A stretch of DNA of 62,719 nucleotides from Winogradskyella sp. UBA3174 (GTDB taxonomy: Bacteria; Bacteroidota; Bacteroidia; Flavobacteriales; Flavobacteriaceae), in contig NZ_DEXW01000075.1 of assembly GCF_002364335.1 (NCBI RefSeq), forward strand, positions 1 through 62,719, read 5' to 3'. The position numbers and the translations under genes are program-made. Numbering within the stretch: the first letter of the stretch is position 1; each line of letters begins with the position of its first letter. Shown here one piece after another: positions 8,552-17,827 of the stretch. The notes beneath the pieces were generated by a model. It was not told where the DNA came from. It was given only the letters and a program-made list of their open reading frames with translations, and made no database searches.

Positions 8552-11161
8552 ATGAGGTTTTTTTATCTGTGTATCTGTTCTTTTATTCTGCCAGCTTTTT
8601 TGTTTTCTCAAAACGAAGCAAACATTTGGTATTTTGGTGCTAAGGCAGGTTTAGATTTTAATAATGGTGATCCTGTAGTACTTTTAGATGGTGATTTAGA
8701 TACTGTAGAGGGATGTGCTATTATATCTACCGATTCAGGAGATTTATTGTTTTACACTGATGGTGTAACAGTTTATAACAGAAGCCATCAAGTTATGGTC
8801 AATGGAACAGGCCTCAACGGTGATTTTTCTAGTTCACAATCTGCGGTAATATTACCTAAACCAGGAACTTTAAATAGTTACTATATTTTTACCACAGATG
8901 CTGATGGTAATGAAAACGGTTTGCAATATTCTGAAGTAAATTTAGATTTAGACAATGGTTTAGGAGCTGTTACAGCCATTAAAAACATACAATTATTTAC
9001 TCCAACTAGTGAGCAATTAATAGTAACAAAAAAATCTAATATTGACGAATATTGGGTGATCAGTCATAAATTTAATAGTGATGAATTTATTGTTTATGAT
9101 GTTACTGCTATTGGTGTTAATCCAAACCCTATAATTTCTGCTATTGGAAATGAAGTTGCTATATCTAACAATATAGGACAAATGAAGATTTCCCTACAGC
9201 GAAATAGGTTAGCTACAGCTAGAACTTTTAGACTCGAGGTATTTGATTTTAATATTAATACAGGCACGTTGTCTAACGTACTAGAAATTCAAAATCCAAC
9301 TAATTTTTATGGAGTAGAGTTTTCCCCTTCTGGTCAGTATCTTTACGCCTCTTATTTTACAAGTGGTTTTTTTCTAGATGGAGGAGTGGTACAGTATAAT
9401 TTGTTTAATAATACTTTAGGAGAGATAGTTGGATCTAGAAAGGTGTTATTCGAGAATGCAAATGAGCTATTTGGCGCACTACAAATAGCTCCAGATGGTA
9501 ATATATATATTGCAAAAGTTGATAGTCCGTATTTAGATGTTATAGAATCACCCAACGAACTTGGGCTATTATCAAATTATATAGTAGATGGAATAAATCT
9601 TGGTGGACGAAACTCAATCTTTGGCCTACCAACCTTTATACAGCCATTTTTTGAGGCTTCATTTTTAACAAATAACCTATGCTTAGGTAGCGATACAGAA
9701 TTTACAGCAATTATAACTGGGGATTTTAATTCTGTTTTTTGGGATTTTGGAGATGGTACAACATCTAATGAAGTTAATCCAATCCACAATTATACCTCTT
9801 TAGGGAATTATACTGTGACTATGACTCTAGACACACCAATAAACACCTATACTGAATCTAAGATTGTCACTATTTACGAAAGTTTTATCGCAGATGATAC
9901 CTCGATTTCGCAATGCAGTGACGGAGTTGAAGATGGAGTTGCGATATTTAGTCTACAATCCTATATTGATGATTTATATGTTACTGCCAACTTAACTAAT
10001 GTAAATCTTAGACATGTTAAGTTTTATGAAGATGAGCTATTAACAATTCTTGTTGATGGTGCTTATTACGAAAATATTAGTAATCCACAGATCATTTATG
10101 CAGAGGTCTTCCACCCAGTATCAAAATGTGTGTCAATTGCAGAAATTACTTTAGAGGTTGTAAACTCAGAAGTAGAAGATGTTTTATTAGTAGCTTGCGA
10201 TAATGATAATAATGAAGGATTTGCCATATTCGATTTATCAAGCATAAATCTTCAAATAGCCGAAGATTTACCTTTAAATGCATCATTGAGTTATTTTTTA
10301 ACCTACAATGACGCTATTATTCAAGAGAACACGCTTTCAACTACATTTACTAATACCATACCAAATTTTCAGAATATTTATATGCGTATAGAAAGTGATG
10401 CTGTTTGTTATGGAATTAACGAAATTTCACTTTTGGTTAATGAATCTACCCAACTGTTAGATTCCGAAATCATTTATTACTGTAGTACAGATTTCCCTCA
10501 GAAAACCACTTTATATGCAGGTGTTCTAGGTTCTAGTGATAATACACTCTTGTACAATTGGTCTTCGGGAGAAACAAGCTCGCAAATTGAAGTAAATACT
10601 ATAGGTGATTTTACGGTAAGTGTAACTAATGAACTTGGCTGTGTTTCTGAGCGAACAATAACTGTGCTACCCTCAGATTTACCAATTATCGATTCTGTTG
10701 CTATTTCAGATTTTTCTACCAGCAATACCATAACTGTAAATGTTATTGGTGACGGTAATTTTGAATATGCTTTAGATGATATTAATGGACCCTATCAAAT
10801 TTTAAATGTTTTTGAGAATGTCTCACCTGGTGCACATAGTGTTTATGTTAAAGACCTGAATAAAGATTGTGGTATAGCTTCAGAGGAGGTTTTAATTTAT
10901 GGTTTCCCTAAATTTTTCACACCAAATGCTGATTCTAAAAATGATACTTGGGAAATTAAAGGTTTTTCTACTCTAAACCCTTCAACTGCGGTCGTATCTA
11001 TATATAACCGCTACGGTAAACTATTAGCGGTTCTTAATTCTAATAATCTACGTTGGGATGGTATATATAATGGTAAAGTACTTCCAACTGATGATTATTG
11101 GTTTGTTGCTAAATTATTAGATGGCAGGACTTTCAGTGGTCATTTTACATTAAAAAATTAA
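8552..11161 (+). CDS. T9SS type B secreted PKD-domain protein
   Basis: The protein has 869 residues. Signal peptide 1-20 ends LFSQ. Residues about 22-370 form a repeat-rich, probably beta-propeller region opening NIWYFGAKAGLDFNNGDPVV, a motif typical of flavobacterial secreted proteins. A PKD domain (about 380-440) contains FWDFGDGTTS and YTVTMTL. Ig-like repeats follow. Residues about 784-869 are a gliding-motility-associated type B C-terminal domain (FFTPNADSKNDTWEIKGF, then YNRYGKLLAVL and WDGIYNGKVLPTDDYWFVAK). That domain directs export through the type IX system and surface attachment, so this is a large surface or extracellular protein, possibly an adhesin. No enzymatic motif was seen. 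Confidence 0.9.
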   Translation: MRFFYLCICSFILPAFLFSQNEANIWYFGAKAGLDFNNGDPVVLLDGDLDTVEGCAIISTDSGDLLFYTDGVTVYNRSHQVMVNGTGLNGDFSSSQSAVILPKPGTLNSYYIFTTDADGNENGLQYSEVNLDLDNGLGAVTAIKNIQLFTPTSEQLIVTKKSNIDEYWVISHKFNSDEFIVYDVTAIGVNPNPIISAIGNEVAISNNIGQMKISLQRNRLATARTFRLEVFDFNINTGTLSNVLEIQNPTNFYGVEFSPSGQYLYASYFTSGFFLDGGVVQYNLFNNTLGEIVGSRKVLFENANELFGALQIAPDGNIYIAKVDSPYLDVIESPNELGLLSNYIVDGINLGGRNSIFGLPTFIQPFFEASFLTNNLCLGSDTEFTAIITGDFNSVFWDFGDGTTSNEVNPIHNYTSLGNYTVTMTLDTPINTYTESKIVTIYESFIADDTSISQCSDGVEDGVAIFSLQSYIDDLYVTANLTNVNLRHVKFYEDELLTILVDGAYYENISNPQIIYAEVFHPVSKCVSIAEITLEVVNSEVEDVLLVACDNDNNEGFAIFDLSSINLQIAEDLPLNASLSYFLTYNDAIIQENTLSTTFTNTIPNFQNIYMRIESDAVCYGINEISLLVNESTQLLDSEIIYYCSTDFPQKTTLYAGVLGSSDNTLLYNWSSGETSSQIEVNTIGDFTVSVTNELGCVSERTITVLPSDLPIIDSVAISDFSTSNTITVNVIGDGNFEYALDDINGPYQILNVFENVSPGAHSVYVKDLNKDCGIASEEVLIYGFPKFFTPNADSKNDTWEIKGFSTLNPSTAVVSIYNRYGKLLAVLNSNNLRWDGIYNGKVLPTDDYWFVAKLLDGRTFSGHFTLKN

Positions 11162-11223
11162 ATAAATTTATAATTCTTTTAAGAATTTTCATACGAATTC
11201 TTGCTCACTTAAGTTAACTTTTA

Positions 11224-11307
11224 CCAAGCACCAAGCACCAAGCACCAAGCACCAAGCACCAAGCACCAAGCACCAAGCACCAAGCACCAAGCACCAAGCA
11301 TCAAGCA
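11224..11307. repeat. 7-bp tandem repeat, 11 perfect copies
   Basis: CCAAGCA is repeated eleven times without error (11224-11300), followed by one TCAAGCA (11301-11307). The array lies between the T9SS gene and a truncated secreted-protein gene, ending 17 bp before the latter's ATG. The unit length is not a multiple of three and the array is not coding. Such arrays change copy number by slippage. Confidence 0.95.
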
Positions 11308-11324
11308 TGAATCAATAATCAATT

Positions 11325-11582
11325 ATGAAGAAGCTAATCTTAGTTTTTATATGCTTGTTTGCATTTAATGCCTTTGCCCAAAACAAATCTTTTGAAATTT
11401 CAGAAATACTTATAGCAGCAAATTCTAACATGCCCTTAGAATCTACAACGGTCTATTTAGAACGACCTAATGATATTACCTTTGTAACCTATACAATATC
11501 TAACATAGAGAGAAAGTTTGAATTAGAAAATACAACGCACCAAGATAACTTTGATCTGTCTACGTATTTTTTTGGTTATTAG
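11325..11582 (+). pseudogene. Truncated N-terminus of an outer-membrane/TonB-receptor-like protein
   Basis: Eighty-five codons begin MKKLILVFICLFAFNAFAQ, a clear signal peptide. NKSFEISEILIAANSNMPLE and a segment around STTVYLERPNDITFV follow, ending FDLSTYFFGY. This is the pattern of the N-terminal carboxypeptidase-regulatory-like domain (secretion signal, then a one-domain beta-sandwich) of flavobacterial outer membrane beta-barrel receptors, which normally continue for 700 or more residues. The frame stops here and no barrel follows, so it is most likely a remnant. Alternatively it is a free-standing small periplasmic protein. Confidence 0.5.
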
Positions 11583-11888
11583 GAGTATACTAAGATGATT
11601 ACTATTAATTACCAATAGAATAGGAGAACTGAGTGAAACTGCAACAGATTATTTTTTATTCAATTCGTAGTCTTGATTAGGAAACGCAATCAGAGATAGA
11701 AAGAGACTATTTTTACAAATTCTCGGTTTTTTACAAATTCGAATTCAATAAATCTAAAGGATACACATGGATATTCTAAAAATCTCGATTTTGAAAAAGA
11801 ATCCTATTCTAACTTACAATTAAATATTGAGACATCATTTTTGATTAATAACACTGATTAAAGGTTTACTAACTTACTAAAGACAGAA
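11583..11888 (+). other. Degenerate continuation of the truncated gene
   Basis: Short coding-like stretches in shifting plus frames are visible: GELSETATDYFLFNS near 11625, ERDYFYKFSVFYKFEFNKSK near 11700, and DFEKESYSNLQLNIETSFLI ending with a stop at 11859-11861. None is long enough to be a gene. They are consistent with the decayed remainder of the gene starting at 11325, or of a neighbour, after internal deletions. Confidence 0.35.
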
Positions 11889-12719
11889 CTACCAACCTCC
11901 AGAAGCTCCGCCACCACCAAAGCTTCCACCTCCGAAACCACCACCAAAGCCTCCTCCACCAGAACTAGAGCCTCCACCGAAGCCTCCAAAACCTCCTGAA
12001 GATGATCCACGAGAATAGCTTCCGCGACCAATATTACTGAGAATTATAGCTTCTAGTAGACTTTTGCTATTAGAGCGATTACCGCCATTACCTCCTCCTT
12101 TGCCACCACGACTTTTAGAAATAGCAATAATAAAAAGCACAACGATGATAAATAGAAAAATAAAAATTTCAATAGGGAAACCTGACGAATTACTTTGCTG
12201 AGTGCTTTTATATTCTCCACTCATTACCATAAAAATAGAATTGACTCCATTAGTTATGCCTCCGAAGTAATCGTTACGTTTAAAATAAGGAATAATATCT
12301 CTACTAATAATACGCTTGCTTAAAGCGTCTGTAAGTAAATGCTCAGTACCTTTTCCTGTGCTAATTCCAATTTTTCGGTCGTCTTTAGCTAATAAAATGA
12401 GGATACCATTGTCATTATCTGCTTGGCCAATTCCCCATTTTTCTCCCCATTGTGCACCTAAGTAGTTTATATATTCTCCCTCTGTAGAATTAATAATGGC
12501 AACTACGATTTGCGTCGATGTAGTATCTGCATAACGCTTAAGTTTCAAATTTAAAGTAGAGTTATCCTCTTTAGAGAGCAGATTAGTATAGTCATAGACA
12601 AACTTCTGATTAGAATCTTTTGGTTTGTCAGGAATTTTAAACTGCGCAAAGCACATAGTTGTGCTTACAAACGAAAAGATAAGAAGCAATCTAAAAGCTA
12701 TATATTTTGTTCTGTACAT
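11889..12719 (-). CDS. TPM-domain membrane protein with Gly-rich tail
   Basis: The protein has 276 residues. Signal peptide about 1-25. The TPM domain (about 35-160) contains YDYTNLLSKEDNSTLNLKLK, the GILILLAKDDRKIGI strand and GTEHLLTDALSKRII. A transmembrane helix lies at about 181-200, and the last 60 residues are Gly/Ser repeats ending GGGSFGGGGASGGW. TPM proteins (TPM_phosphatase) occur as membrane-anchored periplasmic domains, and their biochemical role in most bacteria is uncertain. The gene is the last of the LemA-TPM-TPM cluster. Its start overlaps the previous gene's stop by one base, implying coupled translation. Confidence 0.88.
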   Translation of the reverse strand: MYRTKYIAFRLLLIFSFVSTTMCFAQFKIPDKPKDSNQKFVYDYTNLLSKEDNSTLNLKLKRYADTTSTQIVVAIINSTEGEYINYLGAQWGEKWGIGQADNDNGILILLAKDDRKIGISTGKGTEHLLTDALSKRIISRDIIPYFKRNDYFGGITNGVNSIFMVMSGEYKSTQQSNSSGFPIEIFIFLFIIVVLFIIAISKSRGGKGGGNGGNRSNSKSLLEAIILSNIGRGSYSRGSSSGGFGGFGGGSSSGGGGFGGGFGGGSFGGGGASGGW

Positions 12720-13156
12720 TATCCTTTAGAAATAGTGTTATCTAATTCGTTCTTGTCTCCATGTTGCCAGGGGAAATGAGTGGTTAAAGCTTTACCAGCT
12801 TCTTTAATACCATTGATAAGTCCCTGTTTAAAATTACCAGACTTAAATTGTTGCTGAATTTGATCTCGTGTAGAATTCCAAAAATTAGAATCTATAACGT
12901 TATTTATACCTTGATCGCCAAAAATGACAAAGGTTTTACTATCTACAGAAACGTAAATAAGTACGCCATTTTGTTCTTTAGTATTATCCATTTTTAAAAT
13001 ATGAAACACATCTAAAGCACGTTCATAGACATCAATATCACAAGATTTTTCTATGTGTACTCGTATTTCACCAGAGGTATTACCTTCAGAAACCCTAATA
13101 GCTTCAACGATTTCCTCTTCATCTTTTGCGCTTAGGAAATCTTCAATATTTGGCAT
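12719..13156 (-). CDS. TPM-domain protein, soluble form
   Basis: The 145-residue protein has a TPM domain without signal peptide or membrane helix: SAKDEEEIVEAIRVSEGNTS, GEIRVHIEKSCD and NGVLIYVSVDSKTFVIFGD. It has the same fold as the adjacent larger protein but would lie in the cytoplasm. The pairing of a soluble and a membrane TPM protein with LemA is a recurring gene cluster in Bacteroidota. Spacing to lemA is 9 bp, so they share a transcript. Confidence 0.88.
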   Translation of the reverse strand: MPNIEDFLSAKDEEEIVEAIRVSEGNTSGEIRVHIEKSCDIDVYERALDVFHILKMDNTKEQNGVLIYVSVDSKTFVIFGDQGINNVIDSNFWNSTRDQIQQQFKSGNFKQGLINGIKEAGKALTTHFPWQHGDKNELDNTISKG

Positions 13157-13165
13157 AATAGTATT

Positions 13166-13765
13166 TTATTTAAAATCGAAGTTAACATCAGGTGCATTTT
13201 CACTACCTGGATCGGCTTTGTAGCGTGGCATTTCTTCAAATCCAAAAGCACTAGCTAATAATTTATCAGGAAATTTTGTAGTGTGTTTGTCATAAATATT
13301 AACCTTTTCATTAAAACGATCTCTTGCTACATTAATACGATTTTCTGTTCCTTCTAATTGACTTTGTAATTCTAAAAAATTTTGATTGGCTTTTAATTCT
13401 GGATAACGTTCAACAGAAACTAATAGTTTAGATAATGCTCCACTTAATCCACTTTGCGCTTGTTGGAATTGAGCCATATTATCTGCTGTTAAATTACTTA
13501 CATCAATTGTAGTTGAGGTTGCTTTTGCTCTAGCTTCTATGACTTCTCTTAGGGTTGTTCTTTCAAACTCAGCAGCTCCTTGAACCGTTTTTATAAGATT
13601 ACCAATAAGATCATTTCTACGTTGGTAAGAACTTTCTACATTAGACCATGCGGTTTTAGCGTCAGCTTCATATTCTACAGCTGTATTGTTAAATCCCACT
13701 GCCCACTGATAGAAAGCAAAGGCAATGAGTGCAATAACGATTAAAGGAATTAGCCATTTTTTCAT
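13166..13765 (-). CDS. lemA: LemA family protein
   Basis: The protein has 199 residues. An N-terminal transmembrane segment (about 4-22) is followed by a long four-helix region with the family signature around NNTAVEYEADAKTAWSNVES, SYQRRNDLIGNLIKTVQGAA and VSVERYPELKANQNFLELQS. LemA proteins are membrane-anchored helical bundles of unclear function. In Bacteroidota they are usually encoded next to TPM proteins, as here. The length is normal for the family. Confidence 0.93.
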   Translation of the reverse strand: MKKWLIPLIVIALIAFAFYQWAVGFNNTAVEYEADAKTAWSNVESSYQRRNDLIGNLIKTVQGAAEFERTTLREVIEARAKATSTTIDVSNLTADNMAQFQQAQSGLSGALSKLLVSVERYPELKANQNFLELQSQLEGTENRINVARDRFNEKVNIYDKHTTKFPDKLLASAFGFEEMPRYKADPGSENAPDVNFDFK

Positions 13766-13777
13766 AATTGATGAGTT

Positions 13778-14107
13778 TTAAAGTTGATTTTTTATTTTAG
13801 TTAGTTTGTCTCTAATGTCTTCAAGTTTTTCGATGATTTCAAATTTTTCTAGTGCTTGTTTTTTTTCTTCTTTAAGATGTGTTTTTGCTCCATCTAAAGT
13901 AAAACCACGCTCTTTTACGAGATGGTAAATGAATTTTAGATTTTTAATATCCTCTGGTGTAAACTTACGATTGCCTTTGGCGTTTTTCTTTGGCTTAATG
14001 ACATCGAACTCTTTTTCCCAAAAGCGAATTAAAGAGGCGTTTACCTTAAAGGCTTTGGCTACTTCACCAATGCCATAATATCTTTTCTCTGGTAAATCTA
14101 TGTGCAT
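13778..14107 (-). CDS. MerR-family transcriptional regulator
   Basis: The 109-residue protein starts with a MerR winged-helix DNA-binding domain (YYGIGEVAKAFKVNASLIRF, WEKEFDVIKPKKNAKGNRKF, TPEDIKNLKFIYHLVKERG) and ends in a short coiled-coil helix. It has no effector domain or conserved cysteines, so it is of the short kind common in flavobacteria. It is separated by 1 bp from the M23 gene upstream and 12 bp from lemA downstream, so it is part of the same operon and may regulate it. Confidence 0.9.
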   Translation of the reverse strand: MHIDLPEKRYYGIGEVAKAFKVNASLIRFWEKEFDVIKPKKNAKGNRKFTPEDIKNLKFIYHLVKERGFTLDGAKTHLKEEKKQALEKFEIIEKLEDIRDKLTKIKNQL

Positions 14108-14108
14108 A

Positions 14109-15080
14109 TTAATCTAGAGATTGGTTTTCTAATGAGGCTTTCTTTAATAATTTATCAAATTCTAAAGCAGACAAGTTTCCATAGTAGAAATTTATAGGGT
14201 TGATTCTAGCATTATCCTTAAAAACTTCATAATGGAGATGCGGTGCTTCAGATCGTCCTGTACTACCCACAAAACCAATTAAATCACCACGTTTAACTTT
14301 TTGATTTACTCTAACATTATATTTAAATAAATGAGCATATAAAGACATGTAGCCGTAACCATGATCTATTCTAATATGGTTTCCATAACCTGTAGAACCG
14401 TTATCAGCACGTTTTACAACGCCATTTCCAGAGGCATAAACAGGTGTTCCTCTTGGTGCTGTAAAATCCATACCAAAATGAAATTTTCGGACTTTGGTAA
14501 ATGGGTCTGTTCTATAACCATATCCTGAAGCCATTCGAGTTAAATTAAGGTTGCTTACAGGTTGTATAGCAGGTATAGATTCTAAGAATTTCTCTTTGTC
14601 TTCAGCAAGTTTTGCAATCTCGTCTAATGATTTAGATTGCACTACAATTGCTTTTTCTAAGATGTCTAAACGTTTATTGCTTTCAGAAATTAATTGCGAA
14701 TTATCAAAACCTTCAAACTTTTCATATCTGTTTATACCACCAAATCCTGCGCGTCTTTGTTCTTCTGGTATTGGGTTAGCTTCAAAATAGAGTCTGTAAA
14801 TTGCATTATCGCGTTCTTCAACATTTTCTAAAGCAGAAATGGCACCATCCATACGCTTATTAAGCAATTCGAATTGTAACTGAGCGTTTTGAAGCTCACG
14901 AGATAATTGACGTTCTTTTGGGGATTTTATATATTGGCTCGCAATAAAAAATGATAAAAAGCCAAATAGTGCTGCAGCTACAAAAAACACAGTAGCATAC
15001 TTAAATGTTGTTCTCTTTTTGCGTGTTATCTTACGGTAAGATAACGTTTCTGAATCATAATAATATTTTACCTTAGCCAT
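14109..15080 (-). CDS. M23-family peptidoglycan endopeptidase, membrane-anchored
   Basis: The protein has 323 residues. A basic N-terminus and one transmembrane helix (about 29-48) are followed by a coiled-coil region (about 55-165) and a LytM/M23 domain (about 180-310). Its zinc ligands are visible: HFGMDF (HxxxD) and HLHYEV (HxH), with HGYGYMSLYAHL between them. It is likely a periplasmic enzyme cleaving peptidoglycan cross-links, or an activator of amidases as for EnvC-like proteins. It heads the operon and is divergent from alaS. A TATATTTG motif on the minus strand at 15149-15156 is a candidate -7 box. Confidence 0.93.
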   Translation of the reverse strand: MAKVKYYYDSETLSYRKITRKKRTTFKYATVFFVAAALFGFLSFFIASQYIKSPKERQLSRELQNAQLQFELLNKRMDGAISALENVEERDNAIYRLYFEANPIPEEQRRAGFGGINRYEKFEGFDNSQLISESNKRLDILEKAIVVQSKSLDEIAKLAEDKEKFLESIPAIQPVSNLNLTRMASGYGYRTDPFTKVRKFHFGMDFTAPRGTPVYASGNGVVKRADNGSTGYGNHIRIDHGYGYMSLYAHLFKYNVRVNQKVKRGDLIGFVGSTGRSEAPHLHYEVFKDNARINPINFYYGNLSALEFDKLLKKASLENQSLD

Positions 15081-15206
15081 GTTTGAATTTATACTATTTT
15101 TGTATCAAATTAAGGACTAAACAACTTTTTATAAAATTGCATAACTTTCAAATATAAAAAAATTGTTTTGCAATTGAGGTAATTATAAGAAGCTATTATA
15201 ACATAT

Positions 15207-17822
15207 ATGAAGTCTAAAGAAATCCGTAGTAAGTTTTTAAGCTTTTTTGAAGGAAAGGAACATCTTATTGTTCAATCTGCGCCAATGGTATTGAAAGATG
15301 ATCCTACTTTAATGTTTGTAAACTCAGGAATGGCACCTTTTAAAGAATACTTTTTAGGTAATTCTGACCCTAAGAAGAATAGAATCGCTGATTCTCAAAA
15401 ATGCCTCAGAGTTTCTGGTAAACATAATGATTTAGAGGAAGTGGGTTATGATACCTATCATCATACACTTTTCGAAATGCTAGGTAACTGGAGTTTCGGT
15501 GACTATTTTAAGAAAGAGGCGATTGCTTGGGCTTGGGAATTATTGACGGAGGTATATGGTATTGATAAAGATATCTTATACATTACAGTTTTTGAAGGTA
15601 GTGAGGATGCAGATAATTTAGACATGGATATGGATGCGTATAATCTTTGGAAAGAATTTATTTCTGAAGACCGCATACTCAAAGGTGATAAAAAAGACAA
15701 CTTTTGGGAGATGGGAGAACAAGGACCATGTGGGCCTTGTAGTGAAATTCATGTAGATATCCGCTCTAAAGAAGAGAAGGCAAAAGTAGATGGAAAATCT
15801 TTAGTAAATATGGATCATCCGCAGGTCGTAGAAATCTGGAATTTGGTTTTTATGCAATACAATCGAAAAGCCAATGGGTCTTTAGAACCTTTACCAAACA
15901 AGCATATAGATACAGGAATGGGCTTTGAACGCTTGTGTATGGTGTTACAAGGAGTACAGTCTAATTACGATACAGATGTATTTATACCAATTATTAGAGA
16001 AATTGAAGCGATTACAAATAAAGATTATGGTAAAGATGAAAAAACAGATATCGCTATTCGTGTTATTTCAGACCATGTTAGAGCTGTAGCATTTTCTATA
16101 GCAGATGGTCAATTGCCTAGCAATACAGGTGCTGGTTATGTAATTCGCAGGATTTTGCGTAGAGCAATTAGATATGGATTTACGTTTTTAGATAAAAAAG
16201 AACCATTTATATATCGTTTGGTTGATGTTTTGAGCAAAAAAATGGGACGAGCATTCCCAGAACTAAAAGCGCAAAAGCAATTAATCGAAAACGTTATTAA
16301 GGAGGAAGAGGCTTCGTTTTTAAGAACATTAGATCAAGGTTTAGTCTTATTAAATCGTATTGTTGAAGAAACAAAAGGTGATACCGTATCTGGCGAAAAA
16401 GCTTTTGAACTTTATGACACTTATGGATTTCCAATAGATTTAACAGCGTTAATTCTATCTGAAAAGAATTTAAAATTAGATGAAAAAGGTTTTAATGCCC
16501 ATTTAGAAAAACAAAAAAAACGGTCTAGAGCAGCTAGCGAGATGTCTACTGAAGATTGGACTATTTTAGTTGATGATGCTGTGCAAGAATTTGTAGGCTA
16601 TGATTCGCTCGATGCCAATGTAAAAATCACAAGGTATAGAAAAGTAACCTCTAAGAAAGATGGCGAAATGTATCAACTTGTATTTAATCTGACACCGTTT
16701 TATGCAGAAGGAGGTGGGCAAGTTGGCGATAAAGGCTATTTACAAGATACAAATGGAGACGTTAATTATATCATAGATACTAAGAAAGAGAATAATGTTG
16801 TTATTCATTTTACTAAAAGCTTACCAGATCATTTAAATGAAACTTTTAAAGCTGTTGTAGATGAAAAGCAACGTCACAGAACAGAATGTAATCATACTGC
16901 AACGCACTTAATGCATCAAGCATTGCGCGAAGTGCTAGGTGAGCATGTCGAGCAAAAAGGATCTGCTGTACATTCAAAATATTTGCGTTTCGATTTTTCT
17001 CATTTTTCTAAACTCACAGTAGAAGAATTAAGAGATATCGAGAATTTTGTTAACGCACGTATTGAAGATAAACTAGCATTACAAGAATATAGAAGTGTGC
17101 CAATGGAAAAGGCAATTGCAGATGGTGCAATGGCTCTGTTTGGTGAGAAGTATGGAGATGCTGTAAGAACCATTCGTTTTGGTCAGTCTATTGAGTTGTG
17201 TGGTGGGACCCATGTAGCTAATACCAGCGATATTTGGCATTTTAAAATTATTTCAGAAAGTGCAGTTGCATCTGGTATTAGACGTATTGAAGCTATTACA
17301 AATGATGCAGTAAAAGATTTCTATTTTGAAAATAACAGAGCTTATTTTGAAATGAAAGACTTGCTCAATAATACTAAGCAACCGGTAAAAGCTTTACAAA
17401 CACTACAAGCAGAAAACACAGATTTAAGAAAGCAAATTGAAGGCCTATTAAAAGATAAGGCGAAAAATATTAAAGTTGACCTTAAAAATGAACTTACCGA
17501 AATAAATGGTGTTCAATTTTTAGCTAAGAAATTAGACTTAGATGCAAACGGAATCAAAGATGTTTGTTTTGAAATAGGAAGCCAGTTTGATAATTTGTTT
17601 TTACTCTTTGGTGCTGATACTAACGGGAAAGCAGTCTTGTCGTGTTATATTTCTAAAGAATTGGTAGCAAGCAAAGGTTTAAATGCAGGTACAATTGTTA
17701 GAGAATTAGGAAAGCACATCCAAGGTGGAGGTGGAGGTCAGCCGTTCTTTGCTACTGCTGGAGGTAAGAATCCTGCAGGTATTGATGCTGCTTTAAATGC
17801 TGCTAAAAGCTATTTAGGATAA
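15207..17822 (+). CDS. alaS: Alanyl-tRNA synthetase
   Basis: The 871-residue protein has full AlaRS architecture. The class II aminoacylation core runs to about 240 (RSKFLSFFEGKEHLIVQSAP, FVNSGMAPFKEYFLG, motif 2 DLEEVGYDTYHHTLFEMLGN). The middle domain includes IRRILRRAIRYGF. The editing domain has the zinc/catalytic HTATHLMHQALRE and the distal CGGTHV. The C-Ala domain ends GGGGGQPFFATAGG. It attaches Ala to tRNA-Ala and clears mischarged Ser/Gly. The next gene begins 5 bp after its stop. Confidence 0.98.
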   Translation: MKSKEIRSKFLSFFEGKEHLIVQSAPMVLKDDPTLMFVNSGMAPFKEYFLGNSDPKKNRIADSQKCLRVSGKHNDLEEVGYDTYHHTLFEMLGNWSFGDYFKKEAIAWAWELLTEVYGIDKDILYITVFEGSEDADNLDMDMDAYNLWKEFISEDRILKGDKKDNFWEMGEQGPCGPCSEIHVDIRSKEEKAKVDGKSLVNMDHPQVVEIWNLVFMQYNRKANGSLEPLPNKHIDTGMGFERLCMVLQGVQSNYDTDVFIPIIREIEAITNKDYGKDEKTDIAIRVISDHVRAVAFSIADGQLPSNTGAGYVIRRILRRAIRYGFTFLDKKEPFIYRLVDVLSKKMGRAFPELKAQKQLIENVIKEEEASFLRTLDQGLVLLNRIVEETKGDTVSGEKAFELYDTYGFPIDLTALILSEKNLKLDEKGFNAHLEKQKKRSRAASEMSTEDWTILVDDAVQEFVGYDSLDANVKITRYRKVTSKKDGEMYQLVFNLTPFYAEGGGQVGDKGYLQDTNGDVNYIIDTKKENNVVIHFTKSLPDHLNETFKAVVDEKQRHRTECNHTATHLMHQALREVLGEHVEQKGSAVHSKYLRFDFSHFSKLTVEELRDIENFVNARIEDKLALQEYRSVPMEKAIADGAMALFGEKYGDAVRTIRFGQSIELCGGTHVANTSDIWHFKIISESAVASGIRRIEAITNDAVKDFYFENNRAYFEMKDLLNNTKQPVKALQTLQAENTDLRKQIEGLLKDKAKNIKVDLKNELTEINGVQFLAKKLDLDANGIKDVCFEIGSQFDNLFLLFGADTNGKAVLSCYISKELVASKGLNAGTIVRELGKHIQGGGGGQPFFATAGGKNPAGIDAALNAAKSYLG

Positions 17823-17827
17823 CAGTT

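Noticed and set aside
11224..11307. CRISPR array
   Set aside because: The repeats are 7 bp and contiguous without spacers, and there are no cas genes.
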